DNA of 26,631 nt, from positions 1-26,631 of the forward strand of contig CAYLZN010000040.1 in NCBI GenBank assembly GCA_964387935.1, read 5' to 3'. The stretch's first letter is position 1. Each line of letters starts with the position of its first letter. The position numbers were made by a program, and so were the translations under genes. This document shows positions 17,206 through 24,135 of the stretch, piece after piece. This stretch comes from CAYLZN01 sp964387935. GTDB taxonomy: Bacteria; Acidobacteriota; Vicinamibacteria; Vicinamibacterales; JAFNAJ01. The notes beneath the pieces are model-generated. The model was not told where the DNA came from, searched no databases, and worked only from the letters and a program-made list of their open reading frames with translations.

Positions 17206-17261
17206 CTTGCGGCCGGCGGCTGGCGGCCGGCGGCTGGCGGCCTGCGGGCTGCGGCTGGCGG
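17206..17261. repeat. Heptameric tandem repeat, 8 units (CTGGCGG type)
   Basis: Eight contiguous 7-base units: CTTGCGG, CCGGCGG, CTGGCGG, CCGGCGG, CTGGCGG, CCTGCGG, GCTGCGG, CTGGCGG. The array fills the 63-base gap between two convergent genes, beginning seven bases after the glycosidase stop and ending one base before the stop codon of the J-domain/PilZ gene. Confidence 0.85.
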
Positions 17262-17262
17262 C

Positions 17263-18000
17263 CTACGTGCGGCGCGAGACGAACGTGCCTCGCGGCTCGG
17301 AAAAGTCGAGCGTCAGGAACTCCAGGCCGATGGTCGCACGCCCGTGCGCCGCGCCGCTCGCGCCGCGACAACTGACGACGCGGGCCACGGCGCTCAGCAG
17401 CGGACCCTCTACCTTCACGACCTGGTCGATCGGCAGGGGCTCCCGCACCAGCACGCACATGCCCAGCGGGGAGAGATCCTGAATCGTGGCCGGACAGGGC
17501 GAAGTTGCCCGCTGCGCGAGGAGCTGGATCTCGCCGCCGTGAGTGAACCGTGGCAGGACGCGCTGATCCCCGCCGCACCGTTCCACCCGTGCCGGCGACA
17601 ACAGCGGGCTGCCGCACTGCGCGCACCGATCGCCGGGGACGGGAAGGCCGGGGTGCACGGCGCGGCAGAAGCAGCAGTGGACCCTGTCGTCACGGTCCGC
17701 GGCCTGCGGATCGGGCGTCGCGTGGACCGGCGTGGCGGGCCTCGCACGCTCGAAAGGCCCGCGGCTCACGCTCGCCGTCGACTGGCGCGCCTGCAGGCTG
17801 CGGTCGTACTCGGCGCGCTGCGCCGGGTGGCTCAGGACGGCGTAGGCTTCGTTCAGAAGGGCGGCGGTTTCGTGGTCGCCGCCGAGGTCGGGGTGCTGTT
17901 TGAGCTTCAGCATCAGGGCCGCGTAGCTGGACCTGATGACCGGCAGCGGCGCGTCCGGCTGCACGCAGAGCACCCGGTAGTAGTTGCGACGGTTTCTCAT
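17263..18000 (-). CDS. J-domain / zinc-ribbon / PilZ-domain protein
   Basis: 245 residues with an uncommon domain order. Residues 6-69 are a DnaJ-type J domain (NYYRVLCVQPDA..., HPD at 36-38, then LLNEAYAVLSHPAQRAEYD), the part that stimulates Hsp70 ATPase. Residues 109-129 hold a likely zinc ribbon, CCFC...CAQC (Cys109/110, 112, 126, 129). Residues 145-235 look like PilZ, with RVLPR (147-151) matching RxxxR and DLSPLG (175-180) matching (D/N)xSxxG, the two c-di-GMP-binding motifs; the closing strand is RATIGLEFLTL. No J-domain type I/II client-binding region is present. The ATG at 18000 starts the J domain directly; a TTG seven codons earlier is possible but weak. No good Shine-Dalgarno is seen. 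The role is unknown; linking c-di-GMP to a DnaK-dependent step is inference only. Confidence 0.85.
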   Translation of the reverse strand: MRNRRNYYRVLCVQPDAPLPVIRSSYAALMLKLKQHPDLGGDHETAALLNEAYAVLSHPAQRAEYDRSLQARQSTASVSRGPFERARPATPVHATPDPQAADRDDRVHCCFCRAVHPGLPVPGDRCAQCGSPLLSPARVERCGGDQRVLPRFTHGGEIQLLAQRATSPCPATIQDLSPLGMCVLVREPLPIDQVVKVEGPLLSAVARVVSCRGASGAAHGRATIGLEFLTLDFSEPRGTFVSRRT

Positions 18001-18016
18001 CGCCAGTGTGGACCTT

Positions 18017-18031
18017 GGCAAGACGCTTGCC
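18017..18031. promoter_or_regulatory. Small hairpin in the leader of the J-domain/PilZ gene
   Basis: GGCAAG (18017-18022) and CTTGCC (18026-18031) form 6-bp arms with a 3-base loop, 17-31 bases upstream of the start codon on the minus strand. It could affect translation, but short GC-rich palindromes are common by chance here. Confidence 0.25.
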
Positions 18032-18153
18032 GCCTGGCCGCGTCAGGCCTCCGTGCAGAACCGTCATGCTGCAAGGATGGCCCGGCGGTCCTCGTCGCCG
18101 GGACCCGGCCCGCCCTCACAGTTTCACCGTGTCGCTGACGGATTTGTAATCAC

Positions 18154-18223
18154 CGGTTCTCGGTTGTCGGTCATCAGTTTTCGGTTTTCCGGTGCTGGCA
18201 ACTGGAAACTGGTAACTGGTAAC
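18154..18223. repeat. Heptameric tandem repeat, 10 units in one register (CGGTTnT then TGGnAAC)
   Basis: Ten 7-base units run in unbroken register: CGGTTCT, CGGTTGT, CGGTCAT, CAGTTTT, CGGTTTT, CCGGTGC, TGGCAAC, TGGAAAC, TGGTAAC, TGGTAAC. The first five share CGGTTnT and the last four share TGGnAAC, with one transitional unit. CACCGG (18151-18156) and CCGGTG (18189-18194) also bracket the first block as an inverted repeat. The array ends four bases before the pntB stop codon, in the 227-base gap between the J-domain/PilZ start and pntB. The rest of that gap (18001-18153) shows no gene. Confidence 0.85.
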
Positions 18224-18227
18224 TGTC

Positions 18228-19619
18228 TCAGTGCATCCCCGACCCGCCCTTGAGGGCCGACACGATGCCGTTGACGACCGCCTTGGCGTCGCCGAAGACC
18301 ATCAGCGTCCGGTCCGCGTAGTAAAGCTCGTTGTCGATCCCGGCAAAGCCCGGGTTCATCGTGCGCTTGATGGCCAGGCACGCGCGGGCCTTGTCTGCAT
18401 CGATGATCGGCATGCCGTAGATCGGGCTCGACTTGTCGTGGCGCGCCGCGGGGTTGACCACGTCGTTGGCGCCGATGACGAGGCACACGTCGCACTGCGG
18501 CATCTCGGGGTTGATCTCGTCCATCTCGACGAGCTTGTCGTACGGGATGTCGGACTCGGCCAGCAGCACGTTCATGTGACCGGGCATGCGGCCGGCGACC
18601 GGGTGAATGGCGAACCGCACGTCCACCCCTTTCTTGGTGAGGATGTCGAACAGCTCGCGCACCCTGTGCTGGGCCTGGGACACGGCCATCCCGTACCCGG
18701 GCACGACCACCACGAGGCTCGCCGCCTCGAGCAGTTGCGCGGCGTCCTCGAAGGTCGCCGCCTTGTAGCTCTTCTGCTCGACGGTTCCCCCGCCAGTCTG
18801 CACCTGCCCGAACGCGCCGAACAGCACGTTGGTGAACGAACGGTTCATGGCGCGGCACATGATGACCGAGAGGATGAAACCCGACGATCCGTCCAGCGCG
18901 CCGGCGGTGATGAGCAGCTTGTTTTCGAGCACGAAGCCCATGGCCACGGCCGCGAGACCTGCGTACGAGTTCAGGAGCGAGATGACCGTCGGCATGTCGG
19001 CCCCGCCGATCGGGATGATGAGCAGCACGCCGAACAGCAGCGCCAGCACGACGATGATGACGAAGAGGTACCACCGCGTGGGGTCGTAGACCAGGTACAG
19101 CGATGACCCGATCGCAATCGCCAGCAGCGCCAGGTTGATGACGTTCTGCCCCTTGTAGACAATGGGGCGCGTCGGGATGACCTCCTGGAGCTTCCCGGCC
19201 GCCATCAGGCTGCCCGTGAACGTCAGGAAGCCCAGGATCACCTCGAAGGCGATCGCGGACATGCGGAACGTCGTCAGCTCGCCGGGCTCGCCGAGCCATA
19301 GCATGTACTTGGCGGTCCCCACCAGGCCCACGGCCAGGCCACCGAACGCGTGCGACAGCGCGGTTCGCTGGGGGACGGCGGTCAGCGGCACCCAGGACAA
19401 CGGGACACCGATGAGCGTCCCGACGACGAAGGCCACCAGGATCCAGGTGTAGCTGACGATCTCGGGATGGAGCAGCGTCCCGCCGATGGCCAGGGCCATC
19501 GCGAGCGCGCCGGCGAAGACCCCGCGCCGGGCCGTCGTCGGGTGGCTGAGCCACTTCAACGACAGGATGAAGAGCCCGGTCGCGAGCAGGTAGGCGAACT
19601 GGATGAGGTTCTCGGTCAT
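18228..19619 (-). CDS. pntB: Proton-translocating NAD(P) transhydrogenase, beta subunit
   Basis: 463 residues, the standard PntB length. The N-terminal half has about nine membrane helices and includes the conserved His of RTALSHAFGG (H90), linked to proton translocation. The C-terminal domain III binds NADP(H): VVVPGYGMAVSQAQHRVREL (304-323), HPVAGRMPGHMNVLLAESD (339-357), GANDVVNPAA (383-392) and KRTMNPGFAGIDN (418-430). The enzyme couples proton entry to reduction of NADP+ by NADH and so supplies NADPH. The start overlaps the end of pntAB by four bases (ATGA), so the two are co-translated. A much longer open frame extends upstream but is antisense-like sequence outside the family. Confidence 0.97.
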   Translation of the reverse strand: MTENLIQFAYLLATGLFILSLKWLSHPTTARRGVFAGALAMALAIGGTLLHPEIVSYTWILVAFVVGTLIGVPLSWVPLTAVPQRTALSHAFGGLAVGLVGTAKYMLWLGEPGELTTFRMSAIAFEVILGFLTFTGSLMAAGKLQEVIPTRPIVYKGQNVINLALLAIAIGSSLYLVYDPTRWYLFVIIVVLALLFGVLLIIPIGGADMPTVISLLNSYAGLAAVAMGFVLENKLLITAGALDGSSGFILSVIMCRAMNRSFTNVLFGAFGQVQTGGGTVEQKSYKAATFEDAAQLLEAASLVVVVPGYGMAVSQAQHRVRELFDILTKKGVDVRFAIHPVAGRMPGHMNVLLAESDIPYDKLVEMDEINPEMPQCDVCLVIGANDVVNPAARHDKSSPIYGMPIIDADKARACLAIKRTMNPGFAGIDNELYYADRTLMVFGDAKAVVNGIVSALKGGSGMH

Positions 19620-19915
19620 GACTCGCCCGGCCCGCGCTTCTTGAACATCTTGAGCATGCGGTCCGTGATGAGGAAGCCGCTCACGATGTTCGTCATGGAC
19701 GCGGCCACGGCAATCGTGCCGAGGATCGTCGTCAGCGTGGTCTTCTGCTCGCCGGCGATGATGATCGACCCGACGACCGCGATCGCCGAGATCGCGTTGG
19801 TCAGGGACATCAGGGGGGTGTGCAGCAGCCGCGAGACGCCGCGGATCACTTCGAAGCCGATGAACGTGGCGAGCATGAAGACGAACAGCATCGACCACAG
19901 ATCGAGCTCGTGCAT
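19616..19915 (-). CDS. pntAB: NAD(P) transhydrogenase, small membrane alpha subunit (domain II alpha)
   Basis: 99 residues, all membrane-anchor part: helices around MLFVFMLATFIGFEVI, LTNAISAIAVVGSIIIAG and ILGTIAVAASMTNIVSGFLI, ending in the basic tail KMFKKRGPGES. This corresponds to the C-terminal membrane part of PntA, encoded separately in three-gene transhydrogenases. The ATG at 19915 has AAAGGAG four bases upstream; further-upstream starts lack support. The soluble NAD-binding subunit (PntAA, domain I) normally precedes this gene, but here the upstream neighbour is a divergent amidohydrolase, so domain I must be encoded elsewhere for the complex to work. Confidence 0.93.
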   Translation of the reverse strand: MHELDLWSMLFVFMLATFIGFEVIRGVSRLLHTPLMSLTNAISAIAVVGSIIIAGEQKTTLTTILGTIAVAASMTNIVSGFLITDRMLKMFKKRGPGES

Positions 19916-19961
19916 CGTTCTCCTTTCGCGCGGGGGGCAGACCCGGTGACCGACCCCGCGC

Positions 19962-19967
19962 ATTCTA
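19962..19967 (-). promoter_or_regulatory. -10 element for pntAB-pntB
   Basis: On the minus strand TAGAAT matches TATAAT at 5 of 6 positions. A start near 19955 would give a leader of about 40 bases ending in the AAAGGAG ribosome-binding site. No clear -35 is seen. It supports a transcript that begins with pntAB and therefore lacks pntAA. Confidence 0.45.
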
Positions 19968-19978
19968 GCGCAGTCCGG

Positions 19979-20008
19979 TGGCCAGGTGAGGGCAGGGTCG
20001 CCTATCAT
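19979..20008 (+). promoter_or_regulatory. Promoter of the amidohydrolase gene
   Basis: TGGCCA (19979-19984, 4 of 6 matches), an 18-base spacer, and TATCAT (20003-20008, 5 of 6). The start would fall near 20015, just before GGAAGG, and the ATG is at 20035. It lies back to back with the pntAB -10 element. Confidence 0.4.
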
Positions 20009-20034
20009 CGAGGCCGGAAGGACACCCCCGGCCC

Positions 20035-21396
20035 ATGACCGACTCGATGCGAACGCACCCGCACACCCGTCTCACGATGGCGATGGCCATGCTCGCAACC
20101 GTGACCGCCCTGGTGGCCCAGGAGCCTCGACCGGGCACGCCCGCGACGCCGCCGGCCGTGACCGTCGTCCGCGCCGCCCGCCTCGTGGATGTGACGACCG
20201 GGACCGTGCAGCGCAACCGCCAGATCGTCGTCGAGGGCGCCCGGATACGCACCGTCGAACCGGCGGGCCCCGTCCTTCCGGGTGCGACCCTGGTCGATCT
20301 CGGCGATGCGACGCTCCTGCCAGGGCTCATCGACTGCCACACGCACCTCGCCGGCGAGAGCGGCAACTACTACGAGCAGTTGTTCCGGCGGTCGGCCATC
20401 GACGCGGCCGTCGGCGCCCATCGCTACGCACGACGGACGCTGGACGCCGGGTTCACCACGGTGCGCGACGTGGGAGCGCCCGAGTTCATCGACGTGGCGC
20501 TCCGCAAGGCCATCGAACGCGGCGACATCGCGGGCCCGCGAATCTTCGCCGCGGGGCTTGCCATCGGGTCCACCGGGGGCCATGCCGACACGTCCGGGTT
20601 CACGCCCTACCTGAAGTTCGAGGGCTTCAGCGGCATCGCCGATGGCGTCGAGGAGATCCGGCGCAAGGTCCGGTTCAACGTCAAGTACGGCGCCGACCTG
20701 ATCAAGGTCGTCGCCACGGCCGGCGTCCTCTCGGAAGAAGAGTCCGTGGGCGCGCCCCAGTACACGCTCGAGGAGATGAAAGCCCTCGTCGACGAAGCGC
20801 ACATGTGGGGCCGCAAGGTGGCCGCCCATGCGCACGGCACGGAGGGCATCGCGCGCGCGATCGAGGCCGGCGTGGACTCCGTCGAGCACGCCTCGCTCAT
20901 CGACGACGAGGGCATCCGCCTCGCGAAGGCACGCGGCACCTACCTCGTCATGGACATTTACAACGACGATTACATCGTGGCGGAGTTCACCCGGCTCGGC
21001 TATCCGGATGCCATCATCGAGAAAGAGAAGAAGGTCGGCCGCGCGCAGCGCGAGAGCTTCAGGAGGGCATGGCAGGCCGGGGCGAAGATGGCCTTCGGAT
21101 CGGACGCCGGTGTCTACCCGCACGGCCACAACGGCAGGCAGTTCGCCAAGATGGTGGAGTGGGGCATGACCCCGGTACAGGCCCTGCAGGCGGCCACGCT
21201 CCACGCGGCAGACCTCGTCGGGGCCAGCGACCGGATCGGCAGCCTGACCGCCGGCAAGCTGGCCGACCTCGTGGCGGTGCCCGGCGATCCCACCACCGAC
21301 ATCACCGCTCTGGAGCGTGTGGTGTTCGTCATGAAGGGCGGAACCGTCCACAAGCGCCCGCCGCACAGCGCCGCCACCCCGTCGGCGGCGCGCTGA
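20035..21396 (+). CDS. Secreted metal-dependent amidohydrolase (imidazolonepropionase/prolidase-like)
   Basis: 453 residues. An N-terminal signal peptide (LTMAMAMLATVTALVAQ) is followed by the small beta-sandwich strand VTVVRAARLVDVTTG and then the amidohydrolase barrel. Metal-site residues are GLIDCHTHL (H102, H104), a likely carboxylated Lys in LIKVVATAG (K224), AAHAHG (H265, H267), SVEHAS (H285) and GSDAG (D357). The chain closes with the usual AADLVG...GSLTAGKLADLVAVPGDP segment. This subgroup includes Xaa-Pro dipeptidases and other cyclic or dipeptide hydrolases; a prolidase-type activity would fit the many peptidases nearby, but this is inference. An in-frame ATG at 20047 is an alternative start. 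It ends two bases before the convergent desaturase stop. Confidence 0.9.
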   Translation: MTDSMRTHPHTRLTMAMAMLATVTALVAQEPRPGTPATPPAVTVVRAARLVDVTTGTVQRNRQIVVEGARIRTVEPAGPVLPGATLVDLGDATLLPGLIDCHTHLAGESGNYYEQLFRRSAIDAAVGAHRYARRTLDAGFTTVRDVGAPEFIDVALRKAIERGDIAGPRIFAAGLAIGSTGGHADTSGFTPYLKFEGFSGIADGVEEIRRKVRFNVKYGADLIKVVATAGVLSEEESVGAPQYTLEEMKALVDEAHMWGRKVAAHAHGTEGIARAIEAGVDSVEHASLIDDEGIRLAKARGTYLVMDIYNDDYIVAEFTRLGYPDAIIEKEKKVGRAQRESFRRAWQAGAKMAFGSDAGVYPHGHNGRQFAKMVEWGMTPVQALQAATLHAADLVGASDRIGSLTAGKLADLVAVPGDPTTDITALERVVFVMKGGTVHKRPPHSAATPSAAR

Positions 21397-21398
21397 CC

Positions 21399-22466
21399 TC
21401 AGCGGGTGCGCGCGCCTGGCGTGCTCAGGTGCGAGAACGGCACCAGCCTGCGGCTGGCTTCGTCCCAGAGTGTCAGCGATACACAGGACAGGCTTTGGCC
21501 GAAGGTGAGGCGGGTGACACGCGCGCTCAGCTCCGGACGCTCGCGCATCGCCTGCTCGAGGTTGTAGTTCGGAATGCGCGGGTTGAGGTGGTGGATGTGG
21601 TGGAGCCCGATATTGCCGGTCAGCCACTGGAAGAGGCGCGGCAGCATGTAGTAAGAACTGCCTTCGAGCGCGGCGGCTTCATACTTCCATGCGGGATCGT
21701 GTTCCCAGTACGTGGGCTCGAACTGGTGCTGCACGTAGAACAGCCAGACGCCGATGATCGCGGAGAGCCACATGACCGGCAGGTAGATCAGCAGGAAGGG
21801 TCTCCAGCCCATGAACGCGATCATGGCCCCGACGAAGCCGGCCACACCGACGTCGGTCCACAGGATGCTGCGCCGCTCGCGCCGCCAGTCGGGCGGAATG
21901 ATCGTCGGCAGGCGGTGAATGATGAAGAAGTGCAGCATGGGCCCGATGAAGAACAGGGCGAGGGGATGCCGGTAGAGCCGGTACTTGAATCGTCCCCACC
22001 AGTCTCGGTCCAGGTACTCGCTCACGGTGAGCGTCGTGATGTCACCGAAACCGCGATGGTCGAGGTTGCCGGACGTCGCGTGATGGATGGCGTGCGTCCG
22101 CTTCCAGTAGGCGTAGGGCGTCAGCGTCAGCACCCCGAGACCCGCGCCCACGAGGCCGGCAGCCCGCGACGACTTGAAGAACGCGCCGTGACCGCAGTCG
22201 TGCTGGAAGATGAAGAGCCGCACGAGGAGAAAGGCGGTCGGCACCGCGAGCGCGAGGGTCAGGACGTACGAGACACGCAGGCTGGCGTACATCAGGGCCC
22301 AGGCGGCCACCACGAGCACCAGCGTGCTGACGAGTTGCCACACGCTTCGCCAGGCCTCCGGCTCGCGGTACGGCGCCAGGCGTGCGGCGAGCGATGCCGC
22401 GGCATTCGTCGGGGGCGGCTGGAGGTCGGGAGCCACCGCAGGCGACTCCATCAGGGTGGAGGACAT
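21399..22466 (-). CDS. Membrane fatty-acid desaturase
   Basis: 355 residues with the three histidine boxes of membrane di-iron desaturases: HDCGH (89-93), HAIHH (125-129) and HHIHH (289-293). Membrane helices lie around 45-85, 170-190 and 205-245. The spacing and the text of the boxes fit the omega-6/delta-12-like acyl-lipid desaturase branch. The enzyme introduces a double bond into membrane fatty-acyl chains using O2 and an electron donor, and may adjust membrane fluidity; regiospecificity cannot be read. There is no Shine-Dalgarno before the ATG. TAGGAT lies six bases upstream on the coding strand, which would give a leaderless mRNA if used. The N-terminal 25 residues are Pro/Ala-rich and probably disordered. 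Confidence 0.93.
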   Translation of the reverse strand: MSSTLMESPAVAPDLQPPPTNAAASLAARLAPYREPEAWRSVWQLVSTLVLVVAAWALMYASLRVSYVLTLALAVPTAFLLVRLFIFQHDCGHGAFFKSSRAAGLVGAGLGVLTLTPYAYWKRTHAIHHATSGNLDHRGFGDITTLTVSEYLDRDWWGRFKYRLYRHPLALFFIGPMLHFFIIHRLPTIIPPDWRRERRSILWTDVGVAGFVGAMIAFMGWRPFLLIYLPVMWLSAIIGVWLFYVQHQFEPTYWEHDPAWKYEAAALEGSSYYMLPRLFQWLTGNIGLHHIHHLNPRIPNYNLEQAMRERPELSARVTRLTFGQSLSCVSLTLWDEASRRLVPFSHLSTPGARTR

Positions 22467-22542
22467 CCGTTGATCCTATCGTCGGGCCCGCGGGCGGAGT
22501 GTCACCGTTGTGTCTGAATTGACCGTGGCGTTGGACGAGGCC

Positions 22543-22558
22543 AGGGGCGGCTGCCCCT
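22543..22558. other. Short GC-rich hairpin in the desaturase/metallophosphatase spacer
   Basis: AGGGGC and GCCCCT form 6-bp arms around a GGCT loop in the 162-base divergent spacer 22467-22628. There is no T tract and no sign of a known riboregulator. The rest of the spacer shows only the -10 element at 22606-22611. Confidence 0.3.
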
Positions 22559-22605
22559 CGAACGACCGAAATCGGCACCGTGCGCCAGTTCGGACGCGGG
22601 CAGGG

Positions 22606-22611
22606 TATGAT
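22606..22611 (+). promoter_or_regulatory. -10 element of the metallophosphatase gene
   Basis: TATGAT matches TATAAT at 5 of 6 positions. A start near 22618 would leave a leader of about 10 bases holding GAGG (22620-22623) before the TTG start codon. No good -35 is found. The same TATGAT plus GC-rich leader arrangement precedes the dodecin gene. Confidence 0.4.
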
Positions 22612-22628
22612 CGCGGCCCGAGGTCCTG

Positions 22629-23606
22629 TTGAGTCCGATCCTCTCCTTCCCCCTGTTGTCCCTTGGCGGCGCCCTGCGCCGGCTCGCTCCATTGGCCCTG
22701 GTCCTGGTTGCCACCGCACCGACGCCCGCGCAAGATCCGCCGCCAACACCACCGGCTGCGCCTGCGGCCCCCGCAGCGCCGGCACCGCCCGCACAACCGG
22801 CTGGGGGCGAGCACGTCCTGGTCGGCGCGGGCGATATCGCCAAGTGCGAGATCATCGGTGGCGCGGCGGCCACCGCCCGGGTGCTCGATCGGATACCGGG
22901 AACGGTCTTCACGGCAGGCGACAACGCCTACGAGGATGGCTCCGAGGAGAACTTCGCCAAGTGCTACGAGCCCACCTGGGGCCGGCACAAGGCTCGCACG
23001 CGCCCGTCGCTGGGCAACCACGACCTGAAAACCGACAACGGCGGGCCCTACTTCAAGTACTTCGGCGAGAACGCCGGCCCTGTCGGCAAGGGCTACTACA
23101 GCTACGACCTCGGCGAGTGGCACATCGTCGTGCTGAATAGCGCCATCGACATCGGCCCACGGTCGGATCAGGGCAAGTGGCTGGTGGCGGACCTGGCGGC
23201 CAACAGGCGGGACTGCATCCTGGCCTACTGGCACATCCCCCTGTTCAGTTCCGGTCCGCACGGGAACGATCGGCAGATGCGGGCCCTGTGGGAGCCGCTC
23301 TACGAGGCCGGTGCCGACGTCATCCTCAACGGTCACGACCACATGTACGAGCGCTTCGCGCCGATGAGGCCCGACGGCAAGGCCGATCCGGAACGGGGCA
23401 TCCGCCAGTTCGTCGTGGGCACGGGCGGGGGTGGCGTGTACCGCTTCAAGGGCACCCAACCCAACAGTGAGGTCCGCGACAACACGACCTACGGCGTCAT
23501 CAAGATGACGTTGAGTCCGGGCGCCTACAAGTGGGAGTACATCCCCGGAACGGGCAAGTTCACCGATGCGGGCAGCGGGGTCTGCAGTCCGGCTCCGGCC
23601 AAGTAG
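22629..23606 (+). CDS. Secreted calcineurin-like metallophosphatase
   Basis: 325 residues from a TTG start with GAGG five bases upstream; no ATG is available in frame near this point. A signal peptide (RRLAPLALVLVATAPTPAQ) is followed by a Pro/Ala-rich linker (37-60). The catalytic domain has the metallophosphoesterase motifs in order: GAGDIA (D69), AGDNAYEDG (D98, with Tyr101 in the purple-acid-phosphatase-like position), LGNHD (N130, H131), YWHIPLFSSG (H202) and NGHDHMYER (H236, H238). The layout is close to bacterial purple-acid-phosphatase-like proteins. It would hydrolyse phosphomonoesters or related substrates outside the cytoplasm. The ending (GSGVCSPAPAK) is Pro/Ala-rich. The rhodanese gene follows after a spacer interrupted by the scaffold gap. 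Confidence 0.9.
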   Translation: MSPILSFPLLSLGGALRRLAPLALVLVATAPTPAQDPPPTPPAAPAAPAAPAPPAQPAGGEHVLVGAGDIAKCEIIGGAAATARVLDRIPGTVFTAGDNAYEDGSEENFAKCYEPTWGRHKARTRPSLGNHDLKTDNGGPYFKYFGENAGPVGKGYYSYDLGEWHIVVLNSAIDIGPRSDQGKWLVADLAANRRDCILAYWHIPLFSSGPHGNDRQMRALWEPLYEAGADVILNGHDHMYERFAPMRPDGKADPERGIRQFVVGTGGGGVYRFKGTQPNSEVRDNTTYGVIKMTLSPGAYKWEYIPGTGKFTDAGSGVCSPAPAK

Positions 23607-23646
23607 GCCCTGTCGCCCAGGGCACCGCACAGGAACTCTCGACGCT

Positions 23647-23656
23647 NNNNNNNNNN
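23647..23656. other. Assembly gap of 10 N
   Basis: Ten undetermined bases in the spacer between the metallophosphatase and rhodanese genes. The true length may differ, and the physical linkage of the two sides rests on scaffolding. Confidence 0.98.
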
Positions 23657-23669
23657 CCACAGGACGAGG

Positions 23670-24134
23670 ATGCGAGCCATGACGCCCACACCCACCACAC
23701 GCCTGGCTTGTCTGTGTGCAACTGCGGCACTGCTGCTCGGGCCGTCGATTCTGCAGGCGGACCGGTCCGGCACGGGATCGACGCCTGTTCAGTCGAGCGC
23801 CCTGAAGGTGTCCGCAGGGGAGCTCAACGACCTCGTGTCGCGTGGGAAGGTGATCCTGGTCGATGTCCGATCACGCGAAGCCTACGACCGCGCCCACCTG
23901 CCTGGTGCGTTGTCCGTGCCACTGGACGAACTGCCCTCGCGCGTGGACGAACTGCGCGCCAGCCAGCAGGACATCGTGACCTACTGCTCCGGGCCGCGCG
24001 GCGACAACGGGCTCGAGGCGGCCATCTCGCTTCGGGAATCCGGCGTCACGCGCGTGCGCGCCCTGGACGGGGGATTCCAGCGCTGGGTGGCGCTCGGCCA
24101 CGTGGTCGAAGTCCAGCCGTCGATGGCCGAGTAG
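23670..24134 (+). CDS. Exported single-domain rhodanese-like protein
   Basis: 154 residues with an N-terminal export signal (RLACLCATAALLLGPSILQA) and one rhodanese domain from about 45 to 148: VSAGELNDLV, VDVRSREAYDRAHLPGALSVPLDEL (conserved Asp65, Arg67 and the HLPGA turn) and the active-site loop YCSGPRG with catalytic Cys106, closing with ALDGGFQRWV. The family transfers sulfane sulfur to cyanide or thiols, or acts as a sulfur carrier. Export suggests a periplasmic role. The start is ambiguous: ATG at 23670, or the ATG three codons later, for which the GAGG spacing is more usual. The stop lies one base from the convergent S9 gene stop. The upstream side is a scaffold gap, so the operon structure is uncertain. 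Confidence 0.9.
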   Translation: MRAMTPTPTTRLACLCATAALLLGPSILQADRSGTGSTPVQSSALKVSAGELNDLVSRGKVILVDVRSREAYDRAHLPGALSVPLDELPSRVDELRASQQDIVTYCSGPRGDNGLEAAISLRESGVTRVRALDGGFQRWVALGHVVEVQPSMAE

Positions 24135-24135
24135 C

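Noticed and set aside
17206..18223. Heptamer arrays as a CRISPR array
   Set aside because: Units are 7 bases with no spacers, and no cas genes are present.
19986..22517. An 843-residue plus-strand open frame across the amidohydrolase and desaturase
   Set aside because: It is out of frame with the amidohydrolase and antisense to the desaturase, has shadow-type composition and shows no domain motifs.
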